In this document: positions 42,856-51,192 of the stretch, in pieces
Numbering within the stretch: the stretch's first letter is position 1
Layout of the letters: every line of letters begins with the position of its first letter
From: Hymenobacter gelipurpurascens
GTDB taxonomy: Bacteria > Bacteroidota > Bacteroidia > Cytophagales > Hymenobacteraceae
DNA: 64,000 nt
Direction of reading: 5' to 3'
Assembly (NCBI RefSeq): GCF_900187375.1
Contig: NZ_FYEW01000001.1
Coordinates: 1,178,001-1,242,000, forward strand
Program-made: the position numbers and the translations under genes
The notes under the pieces: generated by a model
Database searches by the model: none
What the model was told of the DNA's origin: nothing
The model's input: only the letters and a program-made list of their open reading frames with translations

Positions 42856-43347
42856 ATGGCCCATCCCTTGCACCTGACCATCACCTTAGAAGTGGCTTCT
42901 GAAGCCGACCTCACCCCTGCCGAAACGGCTACCTGGCAGGCTGCCCGCGCTGCTACTGACCATGCCTACGCCCCCTATTCTCACTTTCATGTAGGAGCAG
43001 CGTTGTTGCTGGATGATGGCACCATTTTCCGGGGCACTAATCAGGAAAATGCCGCATTCCCGTCGGGTCTTTGCGCTGAGCGAACTGCTTTGTTCGGTCT
43101 AGCTTCTTCCCAGCCCGAGCGTAGGATTATCGGAATGGCGGTAGCGGCCCGTCCGGCGAATGGTGATTTTGTGGCCGTGTCGTCGTGCGGTGCCTGCCGG
43201 CAGGTAATGGCCGAGTATGAGCATCGGCAGAAACAAGCCATTCCACTGCTTCTGCCCGGTCCCGATGGCAGCATCTACCGCTTCCGCTCCCTCTCCGACC
43301 TGCTTCCGTTCGGCTTCAGCGCCGATGATCTGCCGGCGGCACAGTAG
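42856..43347 (+). CDS. cdd: cytidine deaminase
   Basis: A 163-residue zinc enzyme from ATG 42856 (MAHPLHLTITLEV). The zinc-binding motif is NQENAAFPSGLCAERTALF (the Cys and catalytic Glu of CAER) together with SSCGACRQVMAEYE (the paired Cys of PCGxCRQ). HAYAPYSHFHVGAALLLDDG holds the ribose site. It converts cytidine to uridine in pyrimidine salvage. The gene stands alone between a divergent saccharopine dehydrogenase-like gene and an esterase. Confidence 0.95.
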   Translation: MAHPLHLTITLEVASEADLTPAETATWQAARAATDHAYAPYSHFHVGAALLLDDGTIFRGTNQENAAFPSGLCAERTALFGLASSQPERRIIGMAVAARPANGDFVAVSSCGACRQVMAEYEHRQKQAIPLLLPGPDGSIYRFRSLSDLLPFGFSADDLPAAQ

Positions 43348-43378
43348 CAAAGCCTAAATCAGTGAAATGCCTCCTTGC

Positions 43379-43417
43379 ACTGGCCTAGAGCTGGCACTTC
43401 TGCTGCTCTAGGCCAGT
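43379..43417 (+). terminator. terminator built from two copies of the motif
   Basis: 13-bp perfect stem ACTGGCCTAGAGC / GCTCTAGGCCAGT (43379-43391, 43405-43417). The stem is the motif and its complement, as in a paired uptake sequence. The downstream T-run is short. Confidence 0.7.
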
Positions 43418-43434
43418 AAATACCGTGGTGGTGT

Positions 43435-44142
43435 ATGCCTGCATCGGCTGACGCAGTGCTTTACTTTAGACAATTGCGAATGCCCGCGCAGGAACATCAT
43501 TTGCCCGTGACGCGCACGGCGCGTTATTTCCAGTTGGGTACCCTCTCTGCGCATACTACCCAGGTGTGGATTGTCTGCCATGGCTACGGACAGCTGGCGG
43601 CCTACTTCATCCGCCACTTCGCGCACCTCACCGACGCTGATCCTACCCTTGTGGTTATTGCGCCCGAGGGCCTTTCCCGGTTCTATCTGCAGGGCACCAA
43701 TGGCCGCATTGGCGCTACCTGGATGACGCGCGAAGACCGCCTAGCTGAGATTGAGGATTACGTGGCCTACCTCAACCAACTGGCTGAGTCGATTCTAGCC
43801 CATGTGCCGTCTGATGTTAGGCTGACGGTGCTCGGCTTTTCGCAGGGAGCGGCTACTGTCAGCCGGTGGTTGGCTCACTCTCCTTTTCGGCCGGCACACC
43901 TGATTCTGTGGGCAGGCGTATTCCCGCCGGATATGGACCTGACGGTGGCCAATAACCTATTGCAGCACCTACCCATTACGCTGGTCTGCGGCGATGAGGA
44001 CGAGTTTATCAAGCCCACTGACCTGGCCTACCAGCGCACCTTGCTACAGCAAATGGGTGCAGAGCCCGAGGTTATCAGCTTTGCCGGTAAACACTCCCTT
44101 AATGCTGCTGTGCTGCGCCAGCTACACGGCCTAGGCCACTAA
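43435..44142 (+). CDS. alpha/beta hydrolase (carboxylesterase/phospholipase family)
   Basis: A 235-residue cytoplasmic serine hydrolase of the carboxylesterase/lysophospholipase group. The nucleophile is in TVLGFSQGAATVSRWL (GxSxG). The Asp is in VCGDEDEFIKP and the His in SFAGKHSLNAAVL. The start is ATG 43435, with an in-frame ATG at 43480 (MPAQEHHLP) as an alternative closer to the conserved domain. The substrate is unknown. Confidence 0.88.
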   Translation: MPASADAVLYFRQLRMPAQEHHLPVTRTARYFQLGTLSAHTTQVWIVCHGYGQLAAYFIRHFAHLTDADPTLVVIAPEGLSRFYLQGTNGRIGATWMTREDRLAEIEDYVAYLNQLAESILAHVPSDVRLTVLGFSQGAATVSRWLAHSPFRPAHLILWAGVFPPDMDLTVANNLLQHLPITLVCGDEDEFIKPTDLAYQRTLLQQMGAEPEVISFAGKHSLNAAVLRQLHGLGH

Positions 44143-44178
44143 ACAACCTGCGCTGTTCCGTATCAGCTGTCTTCTAAC

Positions 44179-44214
44179 GCAACAAAGCCCAGCCTAATGG
44201 CTGGGCTTTGTTGC
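44179..44214. terminator. strong bidirectional terminator
   Basis: Perfect 16-bp stem (44179-44194 with 44199-44214) with a TAAT loop and A/T-rich ends, between the convergent esterase and SDR genes. Confidence 0.85.
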
Positions 44215-44244
44215 TTGTAAGTTGAATACCCAAAATTACACAGG

Positions 44245-45000
44245 CTATTTCGGATCTTTTTTGATGACAGTAGCCGCCCCTTGGGCAGCCGGCAAAATCA
44301 GGACCTCCGCAATGTTTACACGAGCCGGACGGGTAACCATGAACTGAATCACATCGGCAATGTCTTCGGCTTGCAACGGTTCAAACCCCTGATACACCGA
44401 AGCAGCGCGAGCAGTATCGCCCTTGAAGCGTACCTGCGAGAATTCTGTTTCCACTGCGCCGGGGTTTACCTCAGCCACCCGAATATTATGAGGCAATAGA
44501 TCCAGGCGCATGCCTTTGCTCAAAGCAGCCACTGCGGCTTTAGAAGCGCAGTACACATTGCCATTCGCATAAGTCTCATGGCCCGCAATAGAGCCAATAT
44601 TGACGATGTGGCCTACGTTTCGGCGGGTCATGCTGGGTAGCACTGCCCGGCTTACGTACAGCAAGCCTTTGACATTGCTATCCAGCATATCATCCCAGTC
44701 TTGTGGGTCGCCATCCTGAATAGAGGCCAAACCGTGGGCGTTGCCGGCATTATTGATGAGCACATCAATATCCTGGAAATCAGCCGGCAGGCTTTGCACA
44801 GCGGCTTCCACCGCTTGCCGGTCGCGTACATCAAACGTGAGCAAGTGGGTTTTTACCTGGCCTAGCTCCTGCGCCAGTTCCTCTAACCGCTCCCGACGGC
44901 GCCCGGTCAGTACCAATCGGAAACCATACTGGCCTAGCGCCAGCGCCGTAGCTCTCCCTATTCCGGAGGAAGCGCCGGTTATAAATGCAGTTTTAGTCAT
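44245..45000 (-). CDS. SDR-family NADP-dependent oxidoreductase (YdfG-like)
   Basis: A 251-residue classical short-chain dehydrogenase. The cofactor loop is ITGASSGIGRATALALG with an Arg-rich VLTGRRRERLEEL that favours NADP. NNAG is in VLINNAGNAHGLA. The catalytic Ser, Tyr and Lys are in NIGSIAGHETYANGNVYCASKAAV (Ser and YxxxK). The closest named enzymes are YdfG-type serine/3-hydroxy acid dehydrogenases. It is 10 bp before the PorT gene in the minus-strand direction, so a shared transcript is possible. Confidence 0.92.
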   Translation of the reverse strand: MTKTAFITGASSGIGRATALALGQYGFRLVLTGRRRERLEELAQELGQVKTHLLTFDVRDRQAVEAAVQSLPADFQDIDVLINNAGNAHGLASIQDGDPQDWDDMLDSNVKGLLYVSRAVLPSMTRRNVGHIVNIGSIAGHETYANGNVYCASKAAVAALSKGMRLDLLPHNIRVAEVNPGAVETEFSQVRFKGDTARAASVYQGFEPLQAEDIADVIQFMVTRPARVNIAEVLILPAAQGAATVIKKDPK

Positions 45001-45010
45001 TTGAAGAAGG

Positions 45011-45844
45011 TTAGCGCCCCGACCAGATATTGAGGTATAGGGTCACTGTGTTGCTTTTCATGCTCTGCAAGCTCTGGCTGTATACATCGTTTCCTGGCTT
45101 GTGCAGGTTCGTTAAGCCATGAGAAAAGCGGAGTTCTGGAGAGAACTTGAAAAATGGATAGAACAGATCGAGGCCTACCCCATATTCCAGGGCAATGTCT
45201 TTGCTCTGAGCTTCCAGAAGGTCTACTTCAGCATCGGTTTTCCGTTTGCCAATAGTAAAGTTCGGTTTTACGCCTCCTACGATGTACACGCGGGTGTTGC
45301 GCCGCCGCTCCGATTTGAGCTTCAGCAGTACCGGCAGATCTACGTGCGTTGAGCCAATTTCCTGTGTTTGCTCCGATACCAAGCCTGTGTTGCCATCTAC
45401 TTTGCCGGGCAGATTCCCGTTTCCGGTAAACTCTATGCGGCGCGTGATAAAGCTCACGCCAGGCGAAAAATTCAGGCTCAGATAATCCGTGAAGCGCACA
45501 TCAGCCAGAAATCCAACCGACAAACCGGGGCTCACCAGTGAATTGGCCGATATCGACGGGTCTGGCAGGTTTGAACCCGACATAGGGGCCCGCTCAATTT
45601 TGTAACGCGAAATAAGCGGTGCTACATACAGGCCTAGGTGCAACGGCCGGCTATCGTAGCCGCGCAGGTTATCAACGGTTATGGATTTGACTTGTCCGTC
45701 GTTGCTCCGATTGGCACTGCTTCGGCTTCTTTTCTGCGCTTGAGCAGCAAAGGGAAGCGTGGCGGCAGCCAGAGCCAACACGGCCAGACGGCCTACTTTT
45801 GTGCGGTGTAAATGGAGCTGATGCCGAACGTGAGGGGTTGCCAT
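45011..45844 (-). CDS. porT: PorT-family outer-membrane protein (type IX secretion)
   Basis: A 277-residue outer-membrane beta-barrel with a signal peptide (VLALAAATLPFAAQAQK). The family fit is the PorT/outer membrane beta-barrel domain (HLGLYVAPLISRYKI near residue 70; SPGLSVGFLADVRFTDYLSLNFSPGVSF; VDLPVLLKLKS; SPELRFSHGLTN; LYLNIW at the end). PorT is one of the core components of the type IX secretion system. The 5' end overlaps the 3' end of ubiE by 52 bases, and ubiE-porT linkage is a known Bacteroidota arrangement. No closer start is available. Confidence 0.85.
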   Translation of the reverse strand: MATPHVRHQLHLHRTKVGRLAVLALAAATLPFAAQAQKRSRSSANRSNDGQVKSITVDNLRGYDSRPLHLGLYVAPLISRYKIERAPMSGSNLPDPSISANSLVSPGLSVGFLADVRFTDYLSLNFSPGVSFITRRIEFTGNGNLPGKVDGNTGLVSEQTQEIGSTHVDLPVLLKLKSERRRNTRVYIVGGVKPNFTIGKRKTDAEVDLLEAQSKDIALEYGVGLDLFYPFFKFSPELRFSHGLTNLHKPGNDVYSQSLQSMKSNTVTLYLNIWSGR

Positions 45845-46521
45845 GCAGGAGTAGTAAAGCCGACCTTACGTAGAATAGCCAAGAAATCGGGGCCATCCGG
45901 AAACGCCTGCACCGACTCGGGCAGGTAGGTATAGGCGGAGTTGTCTTTGGAAATCAGTTTGCCGAACACCGGCAGAATTTGCCGGAAATAGAAGTTGTAG
46001 GCCTGTTTTAGGGGGAAGGCCGTAGGCTTGGAGAATTCCAGCACTACCAGCTTACCACCTGGCCGCAGCACCCGCCGCATTTCCGAGAGGCCTTTTTCCA
46101 GGTTCTCGAAGTTGCGCACCCCAAACGAGGCCGTCACGGCATCGAAGTGATCGTCGGGGAACGGGAGGTTCTCCGAGTCGCCCAGTTCCAGCTGAATGCG
46201 GTTGGTGAGGCCTTTTTCCACCAGTTTGCGGCGGCCTACCTCCAGCATACCTTCCGAAATATCTACCCCAGTCACTTTAGCATCGGGTGTAGCGGCGCGT
46301 AGTGTTTCGATGGCGAAATCGGCGGTGCCGGTAGCAATGTCCAGAATGCGGGCGGGCCGCAACTGCTTGAGTTCGTTTACGGCTTTTCGCCGCCAGTAGA
46401 TGTCCGTGCCCGCACTCAGGAAGTGGTTGAGGAAATCGTACTTACCAGCAATGCTGTTAAACATGTGCGCCACCTGCGACTTCTTGCCGGCGGTGTCGTC
46501 TTTGTAGGGTACTACGGCCAT
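45793..46521 (-). CDS. ubiE: demethylmenaquinone methyltransferase
   Basis: A 242-residue enzyme from ATG 46521 (MAVVPYKDDTAGKKSQV); an ATG at 46545 precedes it. The UbiE/MenG signatures are MFNSIAGKYDFLNHFLSAGTD, RILDIATGTADFAIE, GVDISEGMLEVGRRK and DAVTASFGVRNFENLEKGLSE. It methylates the ring of demethylmenaquinone with SAM. Bacteroidota respire on menaquinone, so MenG activity is expected. It is cotranslated with porT. Confidence 0.96.
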   Translation of the reverse strand: MAVVPYKDDTAGKKSQVAHMFNSIAGKYDFLNHFLSAGTDIYWRRKAVNELKQLRPARILDIATGTADFAIETLRAATPDAKVTGVDISEGMLEVGRRKLVEKGLTNRIQLELGDSENLPFPDDHFDAVTASFGVRNFENLEKGLSEMRRVLRPGGKLVVLEFSKPTAFPLKQAYNFYFRQILPVFGKLISKDNSAYTYLPESVQAFPDGPDFLAILRKVGFTTPAWQPLTFGISSIYTAQK

Positions 46522-46598
46522 GGTGCTTGATGCGAAGAACGGCAAAACAAGGGCAAAATTGCCTCTTCATAACGCCAACTGCAGCATTATGTTAAAAA

Positions 46599-46631
46599 AA
46601 AGCGGGCCGGGCAAAGTGCCCGGCCCGCTTT
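46599..46631 (-). terminator. intrinsic terminator of the PorE-like gene
   Basis: 15-bp stem (46599-46613 with 46617-46631), three-base loop, followed on the minus strand by a run of seven T. Confidence 0.9.
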
Positions 46632-46650
46632 CAGCTTGATTGGAAGACAA

Positions 46651-48912
46651 TTAGTCGTTGTCGGTCTTCACTTTAGTCTTCGAACCATCGGCTTCTTTCA
46701 CCTTCGAGTCGATTGTACCGTCCTTGGTTACGGTCTTGCTCTTCTCGTCGTTAGCGCCTTTGGTTTTCACTTTTACTTTGTCGCTGTCCTCGTCTACCTT
46801 GGTTTTCACCTTGGTGCCATCGGGCAACTTAGCCTTGCTCTTACCGGGAACCAGCGGAACCGTAGTACGGGTAGCGTCGCTGCTAGTGCCGGTAGTTGAG
46901 GTACCCGTTGAAGGAGTGCCTAAAGTTGCTCCGTTGTTGAGCTGCGGCATGGTCTCACCTTCTTTCACGATAACACGGAACTCTACACGACGGTTGAGTT
47001 GCATGTTATCTGGAGAATCGTTGGCAGCAGCCGGACGACGCTCGCCGTAGCTTACCGTTACCATGCGCGTCTCAGCAACACCCGACTTCTTCAGGTAGTT
47101 GTAAGCAGCATCTGCACGGTTCTGGCCCAGTACAATGTTGTACTCGTCGGTATTGCGCGAGTCGCAATGGCCTTCGATGGAGATGTTAACACCAGGATTC
47201 GCTTTCAGGATGTTGCTGATGTTGTTCAGCTCCTGAATCGACTCGGGGCGCAGCTTGTACTTATCGGTATCGAAGTAGATCTTCTTGAATTGCGCAGCCA
47301 TCATCGACGTGGTGTCGATGTAGTCCACGTAGAAGTTCTTCTCTACAATCGTCGAGTCGTTGGTTGAAATCGGCACAGCAAATTCCTGCGTCTCGATGTT
47401 CTTACCATCTTTCGATACAGCTACCTGGTAAGTACGGCCCGAAAGCACGTTTACCGAGTAATCGCCGGTTTCGGGTTTGGTTACATCGCGGTAGCTCAAA
47501 GCCGTTTTATCGGCCTGGGTACCACTGAACACCAGCTCCACACCCGGAATTACCGTGCTGCTGTCGCGCTTGCTGAACACCTTACCACGAATGATGGCGT
47601 TCTTGATGTAGTTAATGGTGTAAATATCTTTCTCACCATAGCCACCAATGCGGTACGACGACAAGTAAGCATAGCTACCATCAGGGCTCAAACGATAATA
47701 GGTGTCATCGTCGGGCGTATTCACGGGGTAGCCCATGTTTTCGGCACGGCCCCACTTATTACCTACTGAATCCCAGTCAGACTTGAAGATATCGTAGCCA
47801 CCCATGGTGTTGTGGCCACGCGAAGCAAAGTAAAGGCTTTTACCATCGCGGCTCAGGAAAGGACTATCGTCATCATACAGAGTATTGATAGCGCTGCCAA
47901 TTGATTTGGCAGGGCCCCAGTCTCCACCCGGCTGGCGGGTAGCATAGTAGATATCCAGCGTACCATCTTCAGAATATTTACCAGTTGAGAAGTAAATAGT
48001 CTTACCATCTGGCGTGATGAAGGCGTCTGACTCAAACGCTTTGGAGTTGATGTTGCCATTCAACTTCTTCGGCTCGGTCCAGTCGCCACCTGAGCGCTCA
48101 GAATAGAAGATGTCACCGTTCTCGTCCTGACGATACATCAACATCTTAGTGTCGTTATCGAACACCTGGATGGAAGCATCGTGGCCTTTGCCGTTCAGGG
48201 CGCCGCTCAGTGAGCGTGGCTTCTCCCACTCTTCATCATTGATACGCTTGGCTTCAAAGATGTCCTCGTAGTACTCGCCGTCAGAAGCAACGTTGCCTTT
48301 GTCCTTAGAGCCCGTGCTGCCAGCACCCGTTACGTTTTCGCCACGCGAAGTGAACAGCAGGAGTTTGTCGTCGTTGGAGATAACAGGACTGTGCTCGGAG
48401 TACGGCGTGTTAATCGTCGGGCCCAGGTTTTTCACGAAGATATCCTTGGGGCTGTTGAACTGCACTTTAGCATTTTTGCTGTGCTGAATCAATTGCGCCA
48501 ATTCCTTCTTGCGGGTATCCTTGCTCTTCAGGGTAGTGTTGTACGCCTGGAAGTGCGTGATGGCCTCGTCGAAGTTGTAGTTCAGGTGGTCCACACGGCC
48601 CAACCAGTACTCTACGTCCTTCGAAACCTTTGGCTTCAGCTTTTGGGCCTTATAGATATAGTCACTTGCTTTCTCCTTGTCAAAAGACATGTAAGCAATA
48701 CCGGCCCGGAACAAAGCCAAAGCGTTGTTGGGGTCACTGGCTAAAACTTGCTCGTAGAAAGGGATAGAAGCCCTATAGTTCTCCTGATCAAAGTACTTAT
48801 TGGCAGTCTTGAGCTGTTTGCGCGTGCTTTGGGCCAGGGCAGGTTGGGCCACAGCCACCGTCAGCGCGAGGGCGCACGAGGCTTTCAATAACCTTCTGAC
48901 TAAGTTGTCCAT
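46651..48912 (-). CDS. OmpA-family protein with TPR and PD40 propeller (PorE-like)
   Basis: A 753-residue envelope protein from ATG 48912 (MDNLVRRLLKASCALALTVAVA signal). Order: TPR repeats (residues ~30-130, YFDQENYRASIPFYEQVL), a PD40/WD40-like propeller (~190-450), a carboxypeptidase-regulatory-like domain (~480-560), and an OmpA C-domain (~590-690) with FDTDKYKLRPESIQEL and NISIEGHCDSRNTDEYN for peptidoglycan. The last ~65 residues are a Lys/Thr/Asp/Val-rich charged tail. The architecture equals PorE of the type IX system. In contrast to most genes here, I see no TAGGCC motif in it. Confidence 0.88.
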   Translation of the reverse strand: MDNLVRRLLKASCALALTVAVAQPALAQSTRKQLKTANKYFDQENYRASIPFYEQVLASDPNNALALFRAGIAYMSFDKEKASDYIYKAQKLKPKVSKDVEYWLGRVDHLNYNFDEAITHFQAYNTTLKSKDTRKKELAQLIQHSKNAKVQFNSPKDIFVKNLGPTINTPYSEHSPVISNDDKLLLFTSRGENVTGAGSTGSKDKGNVASDGEYYEDIFEAKRINDEEWEKPRSLSGALNGKGHDASIQVFDNDTKMLMYRQDENGDIFYSERSGGDWTEPKKLNGNINSKAFESDAFITPDGKTIYFSTGKYSEDGTLDIYYATRQPGGDWGPAKSIGSAINTLYDDDSPFLSRDGKSLYFASRGHNTMGGYDIFKSDWDSVGNKWGRAENMGYPVNTPDDDTYYRLSPDGSYAYLSSYRIGGYGEKDIYTINYIKNAIIRGKVFSKRDSSTVIPGVELVFSGTQADKTALSYRDVTKPETGDYSVNVLSGRTYQVAVSKDGKNIETQEFAVPISTNDSTIVEKNFYVDYIDTTSMMAAQFKKIYFDTDKYKLRPESIQELNNISNILKANPGVNISIEGHCDSRNTDEYNIVLGQNRADAAYNYLKKSGVAETRMVTVSYGERRPAAANDSPDNMQLNRRVEFRVIVKEGETMPQLNNGATLGTPSTGTSTTGTSSDATRTTVPLVPGKSKAKLPDGTKVKTKVDEDSDKVKVKTKGANDEKSKTVTKDGTIDSKVKEADGSKTKVKTDND

Positions 48913-49131
48913 TGGAGGAGGGGTTAGGGAAATAAGGAGTTGCAAGGGAGAAATGTAAGAATATCGGCCACTAATTCGTAGCAGCGATTTTCGTGAGTTG
49001 CCTCTTATACTGAAAATAGGTTCCAGGGTTAAGCACTCTACTGCAATTTTATGTCGGCAAACCAAGAATTCTTATGCTTGAAGCCTTCACTGACAAGAGT
49101 TACATAGCCACGGAGTAAGCCAATTTGCGGG

Positions 49132-49139
49132 CAAAGATA
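49132..49139 (-). promoter_or_regulatory. -7 element (TATCTTTG), minus strand
   Basis: TATCTTTG about 220 bp upstream of the PorE-like gene, matching TAnnTTTG. It would give a long leader. The AT-rich gap 48913-49354 holds this element and the engB promoter but no gene. Confidence 0.45.
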
Positions 49140-49325
49140 GAAATTTTATAATACGACCTTTGCCGTATCCTATTAATGCAGTCAAATCAATCGATAAAAT
49201 TGAAATATTTAGACAGTTGTGCATTTACTGTTTTTGTCTTAGCAACTGCGCAAATATAGGCCTGCTTCTTAAATCACAATATTTTTCTTAAAAAATGATG
49301 CCTGGCCTATAGCCGGGTAATTGGC

Positions 49326-49333
49326 TACCTTTG
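49326..49333 (+). promoter_or_regulatory. -7 element (TACCTTTG) of engB
   Basis: TACCTTTG 22 bp before the engB ATG at 49355. It argues against the longer reading frame that would begin inside this element. Confidence 0.6.
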
Positions 49334-49354
49334 CTTTTTCTTACGCCGACGCTT

Positions 49355-49972
49355 ATGATTATCCGGGAAGCGAAATTTCTGATGAGTAACTCCCGAGTGG
49401 AGCAGTGCCCCGACCCTACCATGCCTGAGTATGCCTTTATTGGCCGCTCCAACGTGGGAAAGTCGTCTCTTATAAATATGCTTACTGGTCAGAAGGGATT
49501 AGCCAAAACCTCTTCTCTTCCTGGTAAAACTCAGCTTATCAACCACTTCGTAATTAATAACGAATGGTTTCTAGTGGATTTACCAGGTTATGGGTATGCA
49601 AAAGTCAGTAAGGATGCGCGGGTTCAATGGGGCCGTATGATTAATTATTATTTACATAAAAGAGAGAATTTAACATGCGTATTTGTACTGCTTGATTCGC
49701 GCCATACGCCACAAGCGGTGGACCTGGAATTTATGGAATCATTGGGCGCTGGGGGAATTCCTTTTGTTATGGTTTTCACAAAAGCCGACAAACTTTCTGG
49801 CTCCCGCGCGCACCAAAACGTAGTGGACTACCTGCGTAAGATGGAGGAAACATGGGACGAGCTGCCGCGTCATTTTGTGACTTCAGCTGAAGAAAAAACA
49901 GGGCGAGACGAAGTACTCAATTTCATTGAGGAGGTGAATCGCCAACTGGCCGAAGAGGCACAGAATGCCTAA
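49355..49972 (+). CDS. engB: ribosome biogenesis GTPase EngB (YsxC/YihA)
   Basis: A 205-residue GTPase from ATG 49355 (MIIREAKFLMSNSR). The G1 motif is GRSNVGKSSLINML, G2 is the TSS of AKTSSLPGKTQ, G3 is DLPGYGYAKVS, and G4 is FTKADKL, followed by SAEEKTGRDEVL. It assists late assembly of the large ribosomal subunit. The DNA is distinctly richer in A/T codons than its neighbours (runs such as TTAATTATTATTT), suggesting different codon selection or history. Confidence 0.96.
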   Translation: MIIREAKFLMSNSRVEQCPDPTMPEYAFIGRSNVGKSSLINMLTGQKGLAKTSSLPGKTQLINHFVINNEWFLVDLPGYGYAKVSKDARVQWGRMINYYLHKRENLTCVFVLLDSRHTPQAVDLEFMESLGAGGIPFVMVFTKADKLSGSRAHQNVVDYLRKMEETWDELPRHFVTSAEEKTGRDEVLNFIEEVNRQLAEEAQNA

Positions 49973-50041
49973 ATTGGCCCTGTAATTGCCTTACCTAGGC
50001 CAGGTCATTCTTTCTTGTATTTTCCTCTCTTTTAGCTCTTC

Positions 50042-50467
50042 ATGAAAAAGCTTCCCCTTCTACTGGGTATAGGCCTAGCCGCTCTCACAGCTCCGGCCAT
50101 GGCTCAAACCAAAGCCCCCGCTCCCGCACAGGAAGCTCCGGCACATGCGGCCAAAGTTATTCCGGTGGCCGAGTACTATCCTGGCGGCCAAGAGGCCATG
50201 TATGCCTTCATCGAAAAAGAACTGAAGTATCCGATTCTGGCTCGTCGTAACCGCATTCAGGGCCAATGCATTGTGAGCTTCACGCTCAATACCGATGGTA
50301 CCATGTCGGGTATCAAGCTGGTGAAGCAAATTGGCGGTGGTTGTGGCGAAGAGGCCCTGCGGGTGGTGCGTTTGCTGAAATTCAACAAGCCTGACTATGC
50401 CGTGCTAACCAGCTTGCCTATTGTATTTAAACTGCCGGCTCCGGGCCAAGCAGCCGCTACTGAGTAA
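50042..50467 (+). CDS. secreted TonB C-terminal domain protein
   Basis: A 141-residue protein: signal peptide (MKKLPLLLGIGLAALTAPAMAQ), Ala/Pro-rich stretch, then a TonB C-terminal domain (YPGGQEAMYAFIEKELKYP, GQCIVSFTLNTDGTMSGIKLVKQIGGGCGEEALRVVR) with the two Cys residues that are typical of Bacteroidota. It has no N-terminal membrane helix of a full TonB, so it is a periplasmic stand-alone version. It may modulate energy transduction or be an accessory protein; the role is unknown. Confidence 0.88.
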   Translation: MKKLPLLLGIGLAALTAPAMAQTKAPAPAQEAPAHAAKVIPVAEYYPGGQEAMYAFIEKELKYPILARRNRIQGQCIVSFTLNTDGTMSGIKLVKQIGGGCGEEALRVVRLLKFNKPDYAVLTSLPIVFKLPAPGQAAATE

Positions 50468-50472
50468 CTTTG
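50465..50472 (+). promoter_or_regulatory. -7 element (TAACTTTG) overlapping the previous stop codon
   Basis: TAACTTTG begins with the stop codon TAA of the TonB-C gene and is 23 bp before the next ATG (50496). Confidence 0.5.
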
Positions 50473-50495
50473 CACTTTCAACAACTGTTTTTCCT

Positions 50496-51107
50496 ATGCC
50501 CTACGACCTGAAGGAAGTTGCCGCTATTAGCGGAATGCCCGGTCTGTACCGTCTTCTGAAGCCTACCCGTGCGGGTGTTATCATTGAAGCGCTTGACGAG
50601 CGGGGCACCCGCTCTGTGGCCTCGGCCCGCAACAAGGTATCACTGCTGCACGAAATCTCTATCTACACCCAGGATTACGACCAGACGGTTCCGCTGACGG
50701 AAGTGTTTGACCGTATTTACCAGAAGTACGGCACCGATCTGCCGTTGTCCAACAAATCGGACGACCGGGACCTGACGGCTTTCATGGGCGACATTATTCC
50801 GGATTATGACCGCGACCGGGTGTACATGTCCGATATCAAGAAGCTCGTGACCTGGTACCGCGCCGTAAGCACCCGCCTGGAGTATCAGGCTCCAACTGCG
50901 GAGGAAACGACTGAGGAAGCTTCTGCTGATACCGCTTCGGCTCCTGCCAAGGCAAAGAAAAAGGCCGGCAAGAAGGATGATGAGCCTGCCAAGGACGAGG
51001 CCATGAGCACGGCCGGCATCATTCCTGCCACCGAGGAAACCAACGCCGAAGGCAACCCGGAAGCAGCGACTTCCGCTAAGAAAAGCAGCAAGAAAAAAGC
51101 GGAGTAA
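50496..51107 (+). CDS. DUF5606 family protein
   Basis: A 203-residue protein from ATG 50496 (MPYDLKEVAAISGMPGLYRLL). The first ~130 residues match DUF5606 (GLYRLLKPTRAGVIIEALDE, VASARNKVSLLHEISIYT, VFDRIYQKYG, YMSDIKKLVTWY). The last ~70 are a disordered Ala/Lys/Glu tail (KAKKKAGKKDDEPAKDE ... AKKSSKKKAE). The family is Bacteroidota-specific with no known function. The basic tail suggests nucleic acid or ribosome binding, but that is speculation. Confidence 0.88.
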   Translation: MPYDLKEVAAISGMPGLYRLLKPTRAGVIIEALDERGTRSVASARNKVSLLHEISIYTQDYDQTVPLTEVFDRIYQKYGTDLPLSNKSDDRDLTAFMGDIIPDYDRDRVYMSDIKKLVTWYRAVSTRLEYQAPTAEETTEEASADTASAPAKAKKKAGKKDDEPAKDEAMSTAGIIPATEETNAEGNPEAATSAKKSSKKKAE

Positions 51108-51125
51108 CGCTTTCTTCTTCCCAGA

Positions 51126-51173
51126 AAGAAATAAAAAGCCTCCCGAAGCATTTCGGGAGGCTTTTTATTTCTT
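51126..51173. terminator. 22-bp bidirectional terminator
   Basis: A perfect 22-bp stem (51126-51147 with 51152-51173) with GCAT loop and A/T-tracts at both ends, between convergent DUF5606 and fbp genes. Confidence 0.9.
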
Positions 51174-51192
51174 GGGGTGGTTGGATAGTGGC

